This document shows positions 22,622 through 32,864 of a stretch of 64,000 bases of DNA, in pieces (position 1 is the stretch's first letter; the number at the start of each line of letters is the position of its first letter). The DNA comes from Desmodus rotundus (taxonomy: Eukaryota > Chordata > Mammalia > Chiroptera > Phyllostomidae): positions 43,972,239 through 44,036,238 of the forward strand of contig NC_071389.1 in NCBI RefSeq assembly GCF_022682495.2. Reading direction: 5' to 3'. A model generated the notes under the pieces. It was not told where the DNA came from. It saw only the letters and a program-made list of their open reading frames with translations, and made no database searches. The translations under genes and the position numbers were made by a program.

Positions 22622-22795
22622 CAGCCCTGGCCTGGTAGCTCTGTCAGAGCTCGGTCCGGATACGCCAGGGTTGCCTGCTTTGGTTCCATCTCTGGTCAGG
22701 GCCAGAAGAATCAACCAATGAATGCATAAGTCAGTGAAATAATGGACCAATGTTACATTCTCTTCCCCTCTCTCTCTAAAATCAATAAATTAGAG
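22622..22795 (+). mobile_element. Ves-like SINE, diverged
   Basis: CAGCCCTGGCCTGGTAGCTC head, GTTCCATCTCTGGTCAGGGC, CAACCAATGAATGCATAAGTCAGTG middle, CTCTCTCTAAAATCAATAAATT tail, followed by a short GA-rich run to about 22820. It is the last transposon copy I recognise before the FOXD3 interval. Confidence 0.85.
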
Positions 22796-22834
22796 AGAGA
22801 GACAGAGAGAGAAACAGCCAGAAAGACCCACAAG

Positions 22835-23475
22835 GACCCAATGTTAAGAGAGTCCTTTCTTTAAAAGTGTCAGAAAGAGAAAAATTTTAATTTGAAAAGT
22901 ATGTTTCAACATCCCAGGTCAAGTCACACTGTTTGTGTACCTTTAGTACATGGCTCTTCCACTGCTTGTGGACTGAGTTTGACCTTCCGAATGAATGAAT
23001 AGTGTGTGGACACGGTGTTTCTGTGTGTTACCCAAGTGGGTCCTGTCCCCAGGATATGACTGAGCCGGTGGCCTGGTCTTCTTCAGATTTTGCCAAGAGA
23101 AGACTGGGCCGGAACTGAGGAGCCAACATACTACTCAAATTTAAGTATCTTGTTGGGTGTGTTTGGGAGTAGGGAGGAGAGGGGATTTCAGCATGAACAC
23201 GAAAATCATAAACTTTCTGAAGCACAGAGTTGTAAGAGGAGACCTGGATGCTCTGGGTCAGGAATAAGTGGAAAAAAGACCCACTACTGCTCGCTGAGAA
23301 TCTTTCTTGCCCTAGGACTGAATCCTCCTCCATACTCCCCTCCCCCACACGACCGAACCAATAGGAGGTATGCTTTAGGCGCCGTAGTGACCGCTCCTAG
23401 AACCGAACCTGTCAACCTCTCCTCTCGAAGGCGAGCTCAGGAGACGTCCAAGATTCTTAAGCTGGGGCTTTGCAA
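22835..23475. other. Intergenic DNA leading into the FOXD3 interval
   Basis: Nothing recognised. GC content rises from about 23300. The 149-codon frame at 23090-23539 shows no recognisable domain. Confidence 0.35.
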
Positions 23476-23479
23476 TCTG

Positions 23480-24480
23480 CCCGGAGAGACCGCCCCTGGG
23501 CGAGGCGGACGGGCCCAAGCTGCGATGCGGAGAATTTGATGTCCGAGTGACCTCCTCAGAGAAGTGTATCGAGTTAAATATAACCGCGCGAATGGAATGG
23601 TGCTAAAAATAAGGCAACAGCCGGCAGGTCCACAGCTCCAGCCCGGGAGGGGCGGGGGCCTGAGCGATCTTGCGCAGAAAGGCCGCTGCCCGCCCAGGGG
23701 CGCGGAGGCAGCAGCGTTCGGAAGGCGGGCGAGGAAGGCCCGAGCTGCCAGGGTCTGAGAGGCCGCTACCCGCACGGGTCCCGGGAAGGGGTTCGGGGTC
23801 GCTTTACAAAGGAATCAGAAACCCGGGGGGACTTGCCTGGACGTGAGAAGGTGGAAGGGCTGGGCGCCGGGCTCCTGCCCGCCCCGCCGCCAGAGGGAGC
23901 TGAACCCACGGGGAGGCCTGGGGATCCCGGAGACCCAAGTGCTGGGGGACCAGTGGCCGGCGGCCCCGTGCGCACAGACACGAGGTTCCCGTGGCGAGGA
24001 GCGTTTGGCCTTTGCTCCCTCCAGTCTCCCACACGCCTCTTCCCTCGTGGGCCCCTGGGCCCCGCGCGCCCTCCCGCGGCAGCGCCCCAACCATCAAACC
24101 AACAATTGAAACGTTTCCAAAATGAGCTATTCGTTTGCTCCCAATAAATCGATCGGCAGTGATTAAGAAATCGATGTGGCCTGGGTGGGCGAGTCGCCAG
24201 CGGTGAGGGAAAGGCGCTTCCGCCCAGCGCCCAAGGCCCGGGAGAGGCGTGTCCCGCTCGGGCTCCACCCGAGGACCCGAGGTCCCGTCCGGGCGCGCGG
24301 GGCCCCGCGCGCTGCCTTCCCTCACTCGGCGAGGGGCGCGCGCCCGCCGCCTGCTTTCCCGGCCTTTCTCGTCTTTTTCTCTGGAGCCTGGGGGAGGCCG
24401 GGGGGCCAGCGGCCAGCGCGCCGCTCCGAGGCTTTTGTTGCTGCTCCTCAGGCTGAAAGGGGGTTTTGTAATGCGGGACA
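23480..24480. promoter_or_regulatory. CpG-rich island about 5.5 kb upstream of FOXD3
   Basis: Roughly 1 kb of GC-rich sequence with frequent CpG (for example GGGCGCGCGGGGCCCCGCGCGC near 24290-24312), giving long open frames on both strands that show no known domain. CpG islands usually mark promoters. In human a divergent lncRNA, FOXD3-AS1, is annotated upstream of FOXD3; this block could be its promoter or a distal FOXD3 element, but the sequence alone does not show transcription. Confidence 0.55.
24082..24180. promoter_or_regulatory. Candidate conserved regulatory block inside CpG island
   Basis: An AT-balanced island within GC-rich DNA: CCATCAAACCAACAATTGAAACG, AATGAGCTATTCGTTTGCTCCC, AATAAATCGATCGGCAGTGATT and AAGAAATCGATGTGG. 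Two ATCGAT motifs (CUT/ONECUT-like) and a CAATTG E-box sit within 100 bp. Inferred from composition and motif clustering only. Confidence 0.4.
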
Positions 24481-24565
24481 GATAAAAATGAACAGCATCA
24501 TATTGTTTGACAGAATGATCCCATATGATGAAGTGTCGTCTCGGAAGGGGGTGAAAATGGTGAAT
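24450..24565. promoter_or_regulatory. Candidate conserved regulatory block
   Basis: ACAGATAAAAATGAACAGCATC, ATATTGTTTGACAGAATGATCC and CATATGATGAAGTG form a compact non-repetitive block at the edge of the CpG island. It contains a CATATG E-box, a TGACAG (MEIS/TGIF-like) site and an ATTGTT (SOX-like) site. Not coding in any convincing way. Confidence 0.4.
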
Positions 24566-24769
24566 TCCTAAAAACCCTGCCCTCGGCTCTTCCACGAGCT
24601 GCCGTTAGCCTGGAGGGACCCAGCAGACCGCCGGGCCGGGCTGCATCGCGCCAAACCGTGTCGGAGAGATGCGGGCTTTCAATGCCAAGTCATCTTTAAG
24701 CCCCAGTCCTGCCTGAGACCTTTCTCCTCGCGGATGAAAAGAACAATTTTCTAGAGAAAGGCTCGTTTT

Positions 24770-24935
24770 GATTAAATCTGACATGCTGCTGATAACTCCA
24801 TGCTAATGTGAAATAATTAACATAATAGCCATAATTAAAAGCACGCTAACAATGCCATAAATTTATCACACAATTTTACTAGCTTCCTGCCCCTAACTGC
24901 TCTCTCATCGTTAATTAAACGTGTTGCCTTTTACA
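24770..24935. promoter_or_regulatory. AT-rich homeodomain-motif cluster upstream of FOXD3
   Basis: Dense TAAT/ATTA sites in otherwise GC-rich surroundings: CCATGCTAATGTGAAATAATTAAC, AGCCATAATTAAAAGC, CCATAAATTTATCACACAATT, CGTTAATTAAACG. Such clusters are typical of developmental enhancers. Function is inferred. Confidence 0.45.
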
Positions 24936-26635
24936 GAATGGATGTTTATACATTTCCAATATAAATAAATTCCAAACCATCCTCTCTCTCCTTCTCTCCT
25001 CCGTTCCCTTTGGTCGCTCGCCATTTACAGGAACTTATTGGCATGGGCTCTGAATAGCAGACACCCTGAAAATAACTGAAGTTTTCAGATGCAAATCTAA
25101 GTAAGAACATTAAATTAGTCCCCGCTCCCCCCGCCCTGAAGAGATCTGGAGACCTATACAAGGGTGGTGGCGGTGAGTTGAAAATGCTACCCACTTGAAA
25201 ATTGAAATAATCTGGGTGGGTTGGGGACCTGGGGACCCGGCATCATCTCAGCCCTTCCCACCTCCCTTGGTGGCGGCCATCCAGGCACAGGCTGGTAATA
25301 ACTTAACAAACCTATGAAGATTGTCAAGGAGCAGACTTTGGCTCTTGGGGGATGAGAAGCGGGGTACATTCCAAGTGTGTTCCGCCCACGTTTTGTTTCC
25401 TCTGCAATAGATGGTGGCTGCTGTCGCTGGCGGAAGCGCCCCTCACTGTGCAGAGCCGGGTCCCATCTCCCCCGATTCTAAGAAAAGAGCACCGGCGTGC
25501 GGTCCTGATTCTATCTCATTTTGGGCCAACGATTCATGCACGTCATTGGCATAGTCTTGACTTAGAGGAGGAGGGAGGGGGCACCTGTGTGTACTCTGGC
25601 TTCGCGAAGGGTAGATGGGCCATTCCCGCCTCCAGCACTCTGGCCGCGCCCGGCCTTCGTTTTGACCACTTAAAAAACCCAAATTCAGTTGTAATCAATT
25701 TCCCCTTCTCCGTCATAAATTGTTCCATCCAGCCCCCACCCCCGCCCCGCTCCCCATCTCATCCCCCAGAACGCTCACAAAACCTCCCTTCCCCCGAGAC
25801 GTCTCAATTTCCTTCCAATCGATCCGGGCTTCACTTTTCGTGTTTCCTGTTGCTAGAACCCCGACCGCTTCCATCGCCCTCGCTAACCCTCGTCCGCCCC
25901 CCCACCCTCTCCAACCCCCGTTCCCGATGGCCCCGGTCCAGTGGCTTCCCCAGCTAGGTACCACGGGCGCTGCCCGGCCCGGAGAAGCCTCATTCCATTC
26001 TTCTCTGGCTGAACCGTTTCAAACATTTGAACAGGTGAGACAGCTGGCTTCCATCTTCTTTAAATCCCTCCTGGGGAAGTTTGCTTGTGGCCCAAGTAGT
26101 CACTCTCCCCCATTGTACGTGTTTGTACTCCTCCCTTTTTCTACCTTCCGCAGTAACCATCTGCGACTTAGAAAATACAGAGCCACATTTCCCTCCCCTC
26201 CCAACATTTCCGTCCCCTGTCACATCCCCCCCCCCCCAGTATTGTGTCACTTTCTCTCTCCCTGTCTTGCTTCTTCCATCTCTCTTTTGCCTAAGTTTGG
26301 CGGCAACTAACGACTTGTGGGCTTTTCGCTACAAAATGCAATTCTTCGGCAAAAAGGATTTACTTAGCCTGGGATTAAGTCGGTCTAGGCCAGGACCCTG
26401 CCCCGCGTCGGGCTCCCGCCCGGGCCCTTCCCCCCAACACGACCTTCCCTCTTCCCACCAGAGCCGTTGCTTGCCTCCTTCCCTCCACGAGAGGTTGCAC
26501 GGGTGCCACAGTCCTCTCGGAAGGAGGAAAGCCGCGGCGGGTTCCCCAGCCGACAGTGGTAGCGGGAAAACCCGCTGCCTCCACTGGAAATCGATGTTCA
26601 GTGGATGGACCCCGCACCAGACGTCGAGGCCGAAG
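24936..26635. other. FOXD3 upstream intergenic DNA, C-rich on plus strand
   Basis: No gene recognised. Open frames on both strands (for example 25352-25957, 25720-26310, 26081-26665) overlap one another and show no domain; they reflect base composition. A CAGGTGAGACAGCTG segment near 26031 carries E-box motifs. May include a noncoding antisense transcript by analogy with human. Confidence 0.35.
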
Positions 26636-26639
26636 CTTG

Positions 26640-26835
26640 TAGGTCCTGTACGTCTCATCATTTAGCTAATCGAGTCGAAAAGTTTCTGTAAGGGCCAGAC
26701 CCAGCATCAGATGGTAACACTGATTGAACAAGAGATTAGTACAATAGATCTCTAACCGAGGGGAAGCGTTGCTTTTCACGCTAGGCACCGTAATTAATGG
26801 TATGAATCAATTAATTTGACTTTTATTGTGTCGAA
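26640..26835. promoter_or_regulatory. Candidate conserved regulatory block about 3 kb upstream of FOXD3
   Basis: TCATCATTTAGCTAATCGAGTCG, AGATGGTAACACTGATTGAAC, AGTACAATAGATCTC, then GTAATTAATGGTATGAATCAATTAATTTGAC. Multiple TAAT cores, a CAGATGG E-box and AACAAG/CAATAG (SOX-like) sites lie in under 200 bp. Motif clustering only. Confidence 0.4.
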
Positions 26836-27098
26836 GGAAAAAAGCGCATCAAATGGAACTGGCGGCTGGGAGTTGTTCATCCCCCACCCTTCCCCCCAGG
26901 GAGGTTACAAAGAGACACCGGGGAATGCATGGATCAGGCTAGGTCTTGGCCGGGGGGAAGTGCGAGGCAGCGACCAGCAGCGCCGAGGGAGTCCTGAGAG
27001 CCAGCCCTGGCGGGCAGCGGAATCGAAATTAGGCTCATTTAGAGGCTACTTTGGGAAGACCGAGGAAGGCTGACTCTGGAGCTGCCACCCTCCGCTGT

Positions 27099-27146
27099 GC
27101 ACGCGCGCGCGCGCGCGCGCGCACACACACACACACAAGCGCGCGT
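27099..27146. repeat. Alternating purine-pyrimidine (CG)n-(CA)n tract
   Basis: A run of about 11 CG units passes into about 8 CA units and ends AAGCGCGCG. Strict purine-pyrimidine alternation over about 36 bp is the classical Z-DNA-prone arrangement, here about 2.7 kb upstream of the FOXD3 start codon. Confidence 0.9.
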
Positions 27147-27149
27147 TCC

Positions 27150-28950
27150 CGCCCGCCCAGCCGCCCCGATGGACCGTGGCTTGCAGATCGCTCCAACCTC
27201 TGGGGCTGGGAACCGAAGCTGAGCGAAAGGAATTTCTAAGTTTGTAAATTTTTGTTTCCTTTTTTGTCCTTCCAACCTTCCTTCTGTCATAATTCGGTTA
27301 TTCGGACAGTTGCAGCCAGGACCTCTGCAGCTGTGGGCAGTGGGCGGCCAGCTCGGCACTGTGGTCGGTTTCGAGGGATGCTGTCTAGGGGGCATTGTAA
27401 ACGGTTCGGACCCTGCAGGCCCCCAAGCTGTGCAGCTGCTGAAATCAACTCAAGAGATGCATTTTAGGGTCAGGTGCAATCGGGGAATTAAGCTACAGAA
27501 AAAATTAAAGTTTCCCAAGTGTCTCAGGATGGAATGACTGCTCCCACTGTCCTAGCCCCAACCTGAAACTCCGGGAAAGTGGGGAGCCAATGGGCTAGTG
27601 TTACCTCCAGGAAATTATCTAATGGAGACAAAAGTCAATGTCTGTCGTGCTGCCTATAATAAAGTTTACCAATGTGGGGGGGTTGTCTACACCGAGAAAA
27701 GAGGGGGTTGTAGATGAACGACACCGACTGAGGGAGTCAGAATACCACTGTCCACAAGGAATTAAATTAGTTTCCTGGTGTCTTTTGCAAATATTTCATT
27801 AATTATTTTCTCTCGGATCTCCTCCCCTTTTGCTCTTTCCTCTGGTAAGGCCGGCACTCCCCTCCCAGGCCTCAGCGGACAGACTTGGGTTGGTTTCCAG
27901 AAGCCCACTACACCTGGCAGGGGCTTTGCGGCTTGCTACGAGGCGGCCTGGAAATGCAGAAGGGAAGAGGTGACACGTCTCGGATTCACCAGGTCAGAAG
28001 CACTATTTGGAAGTGCAAAGTCCATGCGTCCCAAGTAACGCGACGCACTTGGGGATCCGTTTGCGGTACCCCCCTCTCAACCCCCAGTCTTTCCTACCAT
28101 CACTGACTTTTCGTGCCAGGAAAACTCGGAGTGCACTGGCCGCATCCTCGCCTCTTCCACCCGTGCTGCCGTTGATTTCCGAGGAAGTTAAATCTTGGAA
28201 GGTTTATCTAAGTCTTAAGAGGAAAGAATCCATGTTAGTTAGCAACTGAGAGCTAGTCGGCAGGCAAGCCCCAAGCTGTCCCCACTCCCAGAAGACCTGC
28301 CCAGCCGCCTGGGAAGTCACGTCGCCGTCTCCGGGCGTTCCTCTGCCGGCCCAGCGAGGGCGCGGCGTCTAACTCTACAGGCCGAAGCCTCTTTACTGAC
28401 GCGCTCCACTTACCCAGGCCGCTGCCCATCTTGGCTCTTCCCCCAGCACCTCATTTCCGATTTTTTTTCCACATGCTAAGTCGTTTAACAACTCGGAGCC
28501 GCTAGTTATGGCTTTTTTATTTATAGGTTCCCTGTTATTTTACGCCGTTTTTATTTTTCTCGGCAACTATTCTAATAGATTAATCAATAGCCATTTTCTG
28601 ACCTTTGGGAACCCCAGCTGATGCTGTTCTGGACGCGGGAAAAATACATATTTATATAGATAAGCATACCCATTTCAAGCCGAGAAGGCAAAGCCGGTGG
28701 TCAGGGTTTTGTGGGGAGAGAGAGCGCGTCCCCTTAGTAGGTGTTTCCGCCGAATAAGCCCTGAGGCAGAAGGGGTGGGTGTCTGAAGTCTGATTAGCAA
28801 AACGGAGCCGGGTGTGCAGCCCTACCTCTTTAAAGCTAAAAGAATCAAAAGGAAAAAACAAAACAGACTAAGTTTTTTCTTTAAAGAGGAACAGGATGGG
28901 AATCTCGTTCTAAGTGGCCCAGTCGCCGCTCAAGAAGTGTTGGTAGAAGT
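27150..28950. other. FOXD3 upstream intergenic DNA
   Basis: No gene or transposon recognised. 28440-28660 is an AT-richer patch (TGGCTTTTTTATTTATAGG, GATTAATCAATAGCC) that may be regulatory. 26900-27060 and 27700-28400 are moderately GC-rich. Confidence 0.35.
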
Positions 28951-29249
28951 GGGGAAGGAGCAAGGGAGAGGGCGCGGCGAGGGCAGGGCAGCAGGAGCTG
29001 CCGGGTCCAGGTCCCGCGGACACTCCCAGGCCCACGCCCTCGCTCGCACACACCCTCTCCCTCGCCCACACCCCCAGGCTCGCTCGCCCCCTGCGCCGGC
29101 TTCCAGCCTAGGCCGAGGTCTGCGGGCCGGCCAGGGCGCGCTCGGAGCCCGCGGGATGCCGGCGCGCGGTGCGGCGCGGAGTTGCGCGTCCCTCGTCCCT
29201 TTGTTGACAATTCCCTGAACCAACTTGAGTTTGGCCGGCTCCGCCGCGG

Positions 29250-29345
29250 CCCTGACGTCACGCGCGGTCACGTGGCCCCGCCTCCCGCTGGATCTTTAAG
29301 TAGAAAGTAATCTATCAGGCCAGTCCTTAAAACCGGACTTTCGAC
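29250..29345 (+). promoter_or_regulatory. FOXD3: FOXD3 proximal promoter
   Basis: Within 60 bp: a palindromic CRE TGACGTCA (29253-29260), a CACGTG E-box (29269-29274) and a GC box CCCCGCCTCCC (29276-29286). A weak TATA-like TTTAAG (about 29294) and CTTAAAAC (about 29326) follow. The CRE/E-box/GC-box order is visible directly. The transcription start is not visible; by spacing it is probably near 29320-29350, giving a 5' UTR of about 450-480 bp. Confidence 0.6.
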
Positions 29346-29801
29346 TGCGGGGGCTTCCGCGTCCCCGACACCCCCTCCCCCGGTGGCCCCTGTCCGCGCC
29401 CTCCCGAGCAGCTCAGCGCCCGGCGTCCCGCGCCCGCCTGCACCGCTCCCGCTCTCCACGCCCGGCCCGGGGCCGGAGAAAGGCGAAGTCGGGGGCCGCG
29501 GCGTGGAGAAGCCTGCGGAGCCGGGAGCGGCAGCGAGCGCCGGGCGCGGAGAGCCGGGGACGGCTGGAGCTCGCGGGGCGCGGCCGCGGAGGGCGGACGG
29601 CGGCGCCCTCGCCGCGCGATGCCCGGCCGCCGGGTGTGAGCGCAGCCGGGAGGGCCCCGAGTCACCAGCGCTCCCTCCTTTCTCCCACTGCCCCACCTTT
29701 CGGGGGCGCCCGGACCCCCTTCCCCTGAGCTCCGCGGCAGCTCCTGACGACCCCCATCGCCCGCCGCGCTTCCCCGCAGCCGCCACCAACCCCGCGGAGG
29801 G

Positions 29802-31229
29802 ATGACCCTCTCCGGCGGCGGCAGCGCCAGCGACATGTCCGGCCAGACGGTGCTGACGGCCGAGGACGTGGACATCGATGTGGTGGGCGAGGGCGACGAC
29901 GGGCTGGAGGAGAAGGACAGCGACGCCGGCTGCGAAAGCCCCGCGGGGCCGCCGGACCTGCGCCTGGACGAGGCGGACGAGGTGACGCCGGCGGCCCCCC
30001 ACCACGGGCAGCCTCAGCCGCCGCTCCAGCAGCCCGGGGCGCTGCCCAAGGAGGCGGCGGGAGCCGGGGCCGGGCCGGGGGGCGAGGCGGGCGCGTCCGA
30101 GGCCGACGGCTGCAAGGGCGGCGCTGGCGGCGAGGAGGGCGGCGGGAACGGCGGCGGGCCCGGCTCGGGCGGCGGAGCGGCGGGCAGTTTGGCCCCGAGC
30201 AAGCCCAAGAACAGCCTGGTGAAGCCGCCCTACTCGTACATCGCGCTCATCACCATGGCCATCCTGCAGAGCCCGCAGAAGAAGCTGACCCTGAGCGGCA
30301 TCTGCGAGTTCATCAGCAACCGCTTCCCCTACTACCGGGAGAAGTTCCCCGCCTGGCAGAACAGCATCCGCCACAACCTCTCGCTCAACGACTGCTTCGT
30401 CAAGATCCCCCGCGAGCCGGGCAACCCCGGCAAGGGCAACTACTGGACCCTGGACCCGCAGTCCGAGGACATGTTCGACAACGGCAGCTTCCTGCGCCGC
30501 CGGAAGCGCTTCAAGCGCCACCAGCAGGAGCACCTGCGCGAGCAGACGGCGCTCATGATGCAGAGCTTCGGCGCCTACAGCCTGGCTGCGGCCGCCGGCG
30601 CCGCGGGGCCCTACGGCCGCCCCTACGGCCTGCACCCGGCGGCCGCGGCGGGCGCCTACTCGCACCCCGCTGCCGCGGCGGCTGCAGCGGCGGCCGCGGC
30701 GCTCCAGTATCCGTACGCGCTGCCGCCGGTGGCCCCGGTGCTGCCGCCCGCGGTGCCGCTACTGCCCTCGGGCGAGCTGGGCCGCAAGGCGGCCGCCTTC
30801 GGCTCCCAGCTCGGCCCCGGCCTGCAGCTGCAACTCAACAGCCTGGGCGCTGCCGCGGCCGCCGCGGGCACGGCCGGCGCTGCTGGCACCACGGCCTCGC
30901 TCATCAAGTCCGAGCCCAGCGCGCGGCCGTCGTTCAGCATCGAGAACATCATTGGCGGGGGGCCCGCGGCGCCCGGGGCTTCGGCGGCGGGCGCTGGTGG
31001 CGCCGGGGTAACTGGGGGCACCGGGGGCGGTGGGGCAGCTGCTCAGTCCTTCCTTCGGCCGCCCGGGACAGTGCAATCAGCAGCGCTCATGGCCACGCAC
31101 CAGCCACTATCGCTGAGCCGGACGACGGCTACCATAGCGCCTATTTTGAGCGTGCCGCTCTCTGGACAGTTCCTGCAGCCCGCAGCTTCTGCCGCCGCCG
31201 CAGCGCAAGCCAAGTGGCCCGCGCAATAG
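29802..31229 (+). CDS. FOXD3: Forkhead box protein D3
   Basis: FOXD3 is a nuclear forkhead transcription factor required for pluripotent epiblast and premigratory neural crest, acting often as a repressor and as a pioneer factor. The single open exon encodes 475 residues, close to the human protein (about 478). The N-terminus is acidic (residues 21-60), followed by a Gly/Ala/Pro-rich linker. The forkhead domain spans about 139-234: [14 protein letters not shown] at 141-154, the recognition helix [17 protein letters not shown] at 185-201, wing 2 with GNYWTLDPQ at 212-220, and the basic RRRKRFKRH at 232-240. The Ala-rich C-terminal half has an 11-Ala run (290-300), a LIKSEPS sumoylation-type motif (367-373), and the eh1-like FSIENIIGG (378-386) that binds Groucho/TLE corepressors. 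The protein ends KWPAQ. The first ATG is used (GAGGGATGA, purine at -3); Met12 is the alternative. There are no introns, frameshifts or missing DNA-contact residues. Confidence 0.98.
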   Translation: MTLSGGGSASDMSGQTVLTAEDVDIDVVGEGDDGLEEKDSDAGCESPAGPPDLRLDEADEVTPAAPHHGQPQPPLQQPGALPKEAAGAGAGPGGEAGASEADGCKGGAGGEEGGGNGGGPGSGGGAAGSLAPSKPKNSLVKPPYSYIALITMAILQSPQKKLTLSGICEFISNRFPYYREKFPAWQNSIRHNLSLNDCFVKIPREPGNPGKGNYWTLDPQSEDMFDNGSFLRRRKRFKRHQQEHLREQTALMMQSFGAYSLAAAAGAAGPYGRPYGLHPAAAAGAYSHPAAAAAAAAAAALQYPYALPPVAPVLPPAVPLLPSGELGRKAAAFGSQLGPGLQLQLNSLGAAAAAAGTAGAAGTTASLIKSEPSARPSFSIENIIGGGPAAPGASAAGAGGAGVTGGTGGGGAAAQSFLRPPGTVQSAALMATHQPLSLSRTTATIAPILSVPLSGQFLQPAASAAAAAQAKWPAQ

Positions 31230-31850
31230 GGGCGCGCGGTGGCCGGGACGCAGGGCCCGGGCGGCAGCTGCACTTCCCCGCTGGGCGCCCCGCCCCGGTC
31301 CCCGCCAACCTGCCCAATCCTAGACTCTGCCTCTCCTCCGTTTCCTCCCTTCGACCCCTCACCACCGACCTCCGCAGCCGCCGCGCGCTCGCGCACACCT
31401 AGGCTGTCCGAGCAAACTCGCAGCGCGCGCCCGCCAGCCGGGAATAGCTTTCCGTACAGGTAAAACCGAAAACCTAATTTTCCAGAAATGTACCCTGACG
31501 GCGCCTGCTCTCAGTACCGTGGGGATGGGAGGGAAATGCTTTGTACATATTTGTATAAAAATTATTGACTTTCCTTTTGGGGTTTTTATTTTTTTAAGAA
31601 AAAACGAATTCAGTAGATTTAGAGCTCTGAACTTTCATTTTTTTTGAAGGTTCACTCTCCACAGTTTTATGTGAGAAAAAAAAATGTATAGAGACGTTGG
31701 GAGATTTTAAATATAAAAATTTTCAAAAGGCGAGAAGTGTCATTCTATTATAAAAGTCTGTTTATATATGAATGAATATATATGGTATTCTAAATGTTAT
31801 TCCATCGTGTTGTACACAACTTTGTAAATAAATTTTTAAAATGCTCAGCC
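31230..31850 (+). other. FOXD3: FOXD3 3' UTR with polyadenylation signal
   Basis: About 600 bp after the stop codon. GC-rich to about 31440, then sharply AT-rich (TTTGTACATATTTGTATAAAAATTATTG). The likely poly(A) signal is AATAAA at 31827-31832, with cleavage expected near 31845-31855. TTTGTACATATTTGTA and TATATATG stretches are possible Pumilio/ARE-type sites. Ends are inferred. Confidence 0.75.
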
Positions 31851-31854
31851 TAGT

Positions 31855-32770
31855 GTTTCATTTAGGTGTCTGAGGCAAATGACAAGATTTTAAAGTGGTA
31901 TTTGTATCTCGTCTTTCCCAGAAATTCGACAAGTTTGCTAATTCATCATTTGACCGTAAGGAAAATTTAATTGGAGACAGGAAAGAATATGCTAATTTAA
32001 ATCGTATTAATATTTTTCTTTTAGTTTTTACATAAACTCCGGATGTGGGCAATGATCTTGTTCATAGCAATTCATTAAATCTAAATGACCAGATATTTCT
32101 GTAGATAAAATAAGCTATTAAAAAATAACCTTACTCTAAACAATTAAATCTTTTACATTTTTTAAAATCGAGTTCTATTTTACACAATGAAAATTTCACC
32201 AAATGAGAGTACTTGGTCATTAAAATTATCCTTTCAAAATGTAAATTGCAAAACATCCCTTATCTTAGCATTTAAACTTAGGTTTTTGGAATTACTTATT
32301 TTGATTGCTTAAGTGGTGAATAAACCCAGTTGATTTCTAAATGTATGTTATGCCATTTTGAATTTGCAGTGGAATTGTATTGTATAAACCTGATTGATAA
32401 TACATAGTTTTGTTCTTAAAGAACATTTTCAAATAAGATAACTCTTTTCTATGGCAATCTATAACATAATTTCAATTTCTGAAGCGTTCCTTCGGATGCC
32501 TCCTCTCCCTCCAACCCTCAGTCTTTCTGAAGGCCAGGGAATAGGGTGGCCTTAGTACCCTTCTTAAAACAGATGCATATCACTCCCTCCCTTTTTTTAC
32601 TTAAAAAAAAAAGATACGTACACCTTAGGCTTGGTTAGTATGAAATGAGAGATCATAGGGCAGAAATGGGGAGATGTCCCTGTAGATTATTTTTAATGTT
32701 CATTTCAGCTGTTGCAACCTTAAAAGTACTAAGGTACAAATGAAACATCTAGACTACAGAGGCCGGTTGC
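31855..32770. other. AT-rich DNA downstream of FOXD3
   Basis: No gene or transposon recognised. Non-repetitive and AT-rich, which could mean conserved downstream regulatory DNA, but no distinct element stands out. Confidence 0.35.
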
Positions 32771-32774
32771 CACC

Positions 32775-32860
32775 ACCACCAACAGATCCTCAAATGGCAT
32801 CAATTATAATTATTTTGTAATTAATTTAGCTGTTACAATTACTTATGCGAAATCGCTTTT
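32775..32860. promoter_or_regulatory. AT-rich homeodomain-motif cluster downstream of FOXD3
   Basis: Contiguous TAAT/ATTA sites: GCATCAATTATAATTATTTTG, TAATTAATTTAGCTGTTAC, AATTACTTATGCG. They occur about 1 kb past the FOXD3 poly(A) signal, next to GC-rich unique DNA. Candidate enhancer by motif density only. Confidence 0.4.
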
Positions 32861-32864
32861 CAAA

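Larger units (their letters stand above)
28950..31450. promoter_or_regulatory. CpG island covering FOXD3 promoter and coding exon
   Basis: Very GC-rich and CpG-dense throughout, with GC stretches such as GGCGCGCGGTGCGGCGCGGAG (about 29160-29180). It spans the promoter, 5' UTR and whole coding region, as usual for FOX genes. The island explains the many long antisense and shifted frames here. Confidence 0.85.

Noticed and set aside
23804..24595. 263-codon minus-strand open frame upstream of FOXD3
   Set aside because: It lies in a CpG-rich block with equally long overlapping frames on the other strand, lacks any recognisable domain, and reads through a candidate regulatory element. Base composition explains it.
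25352..26665. Three overlapping plus-strand frames of 194-201 codons
   Set aside because: They overlap in different frames, are Pro/Ser-rich from C-rich DNA, and show no domain or splice logic. A noncoding transcript here is possible but not supported by sequence.
29268..30665. 465-codon open frame antisense to FOXD3
   Set aside because: It is the complement of a GC-rich coding exon, where stop codons are rare. Its Arg/Ala/Gly/Pro-rich product has no domain, and the sense frame is a full FOXD3.
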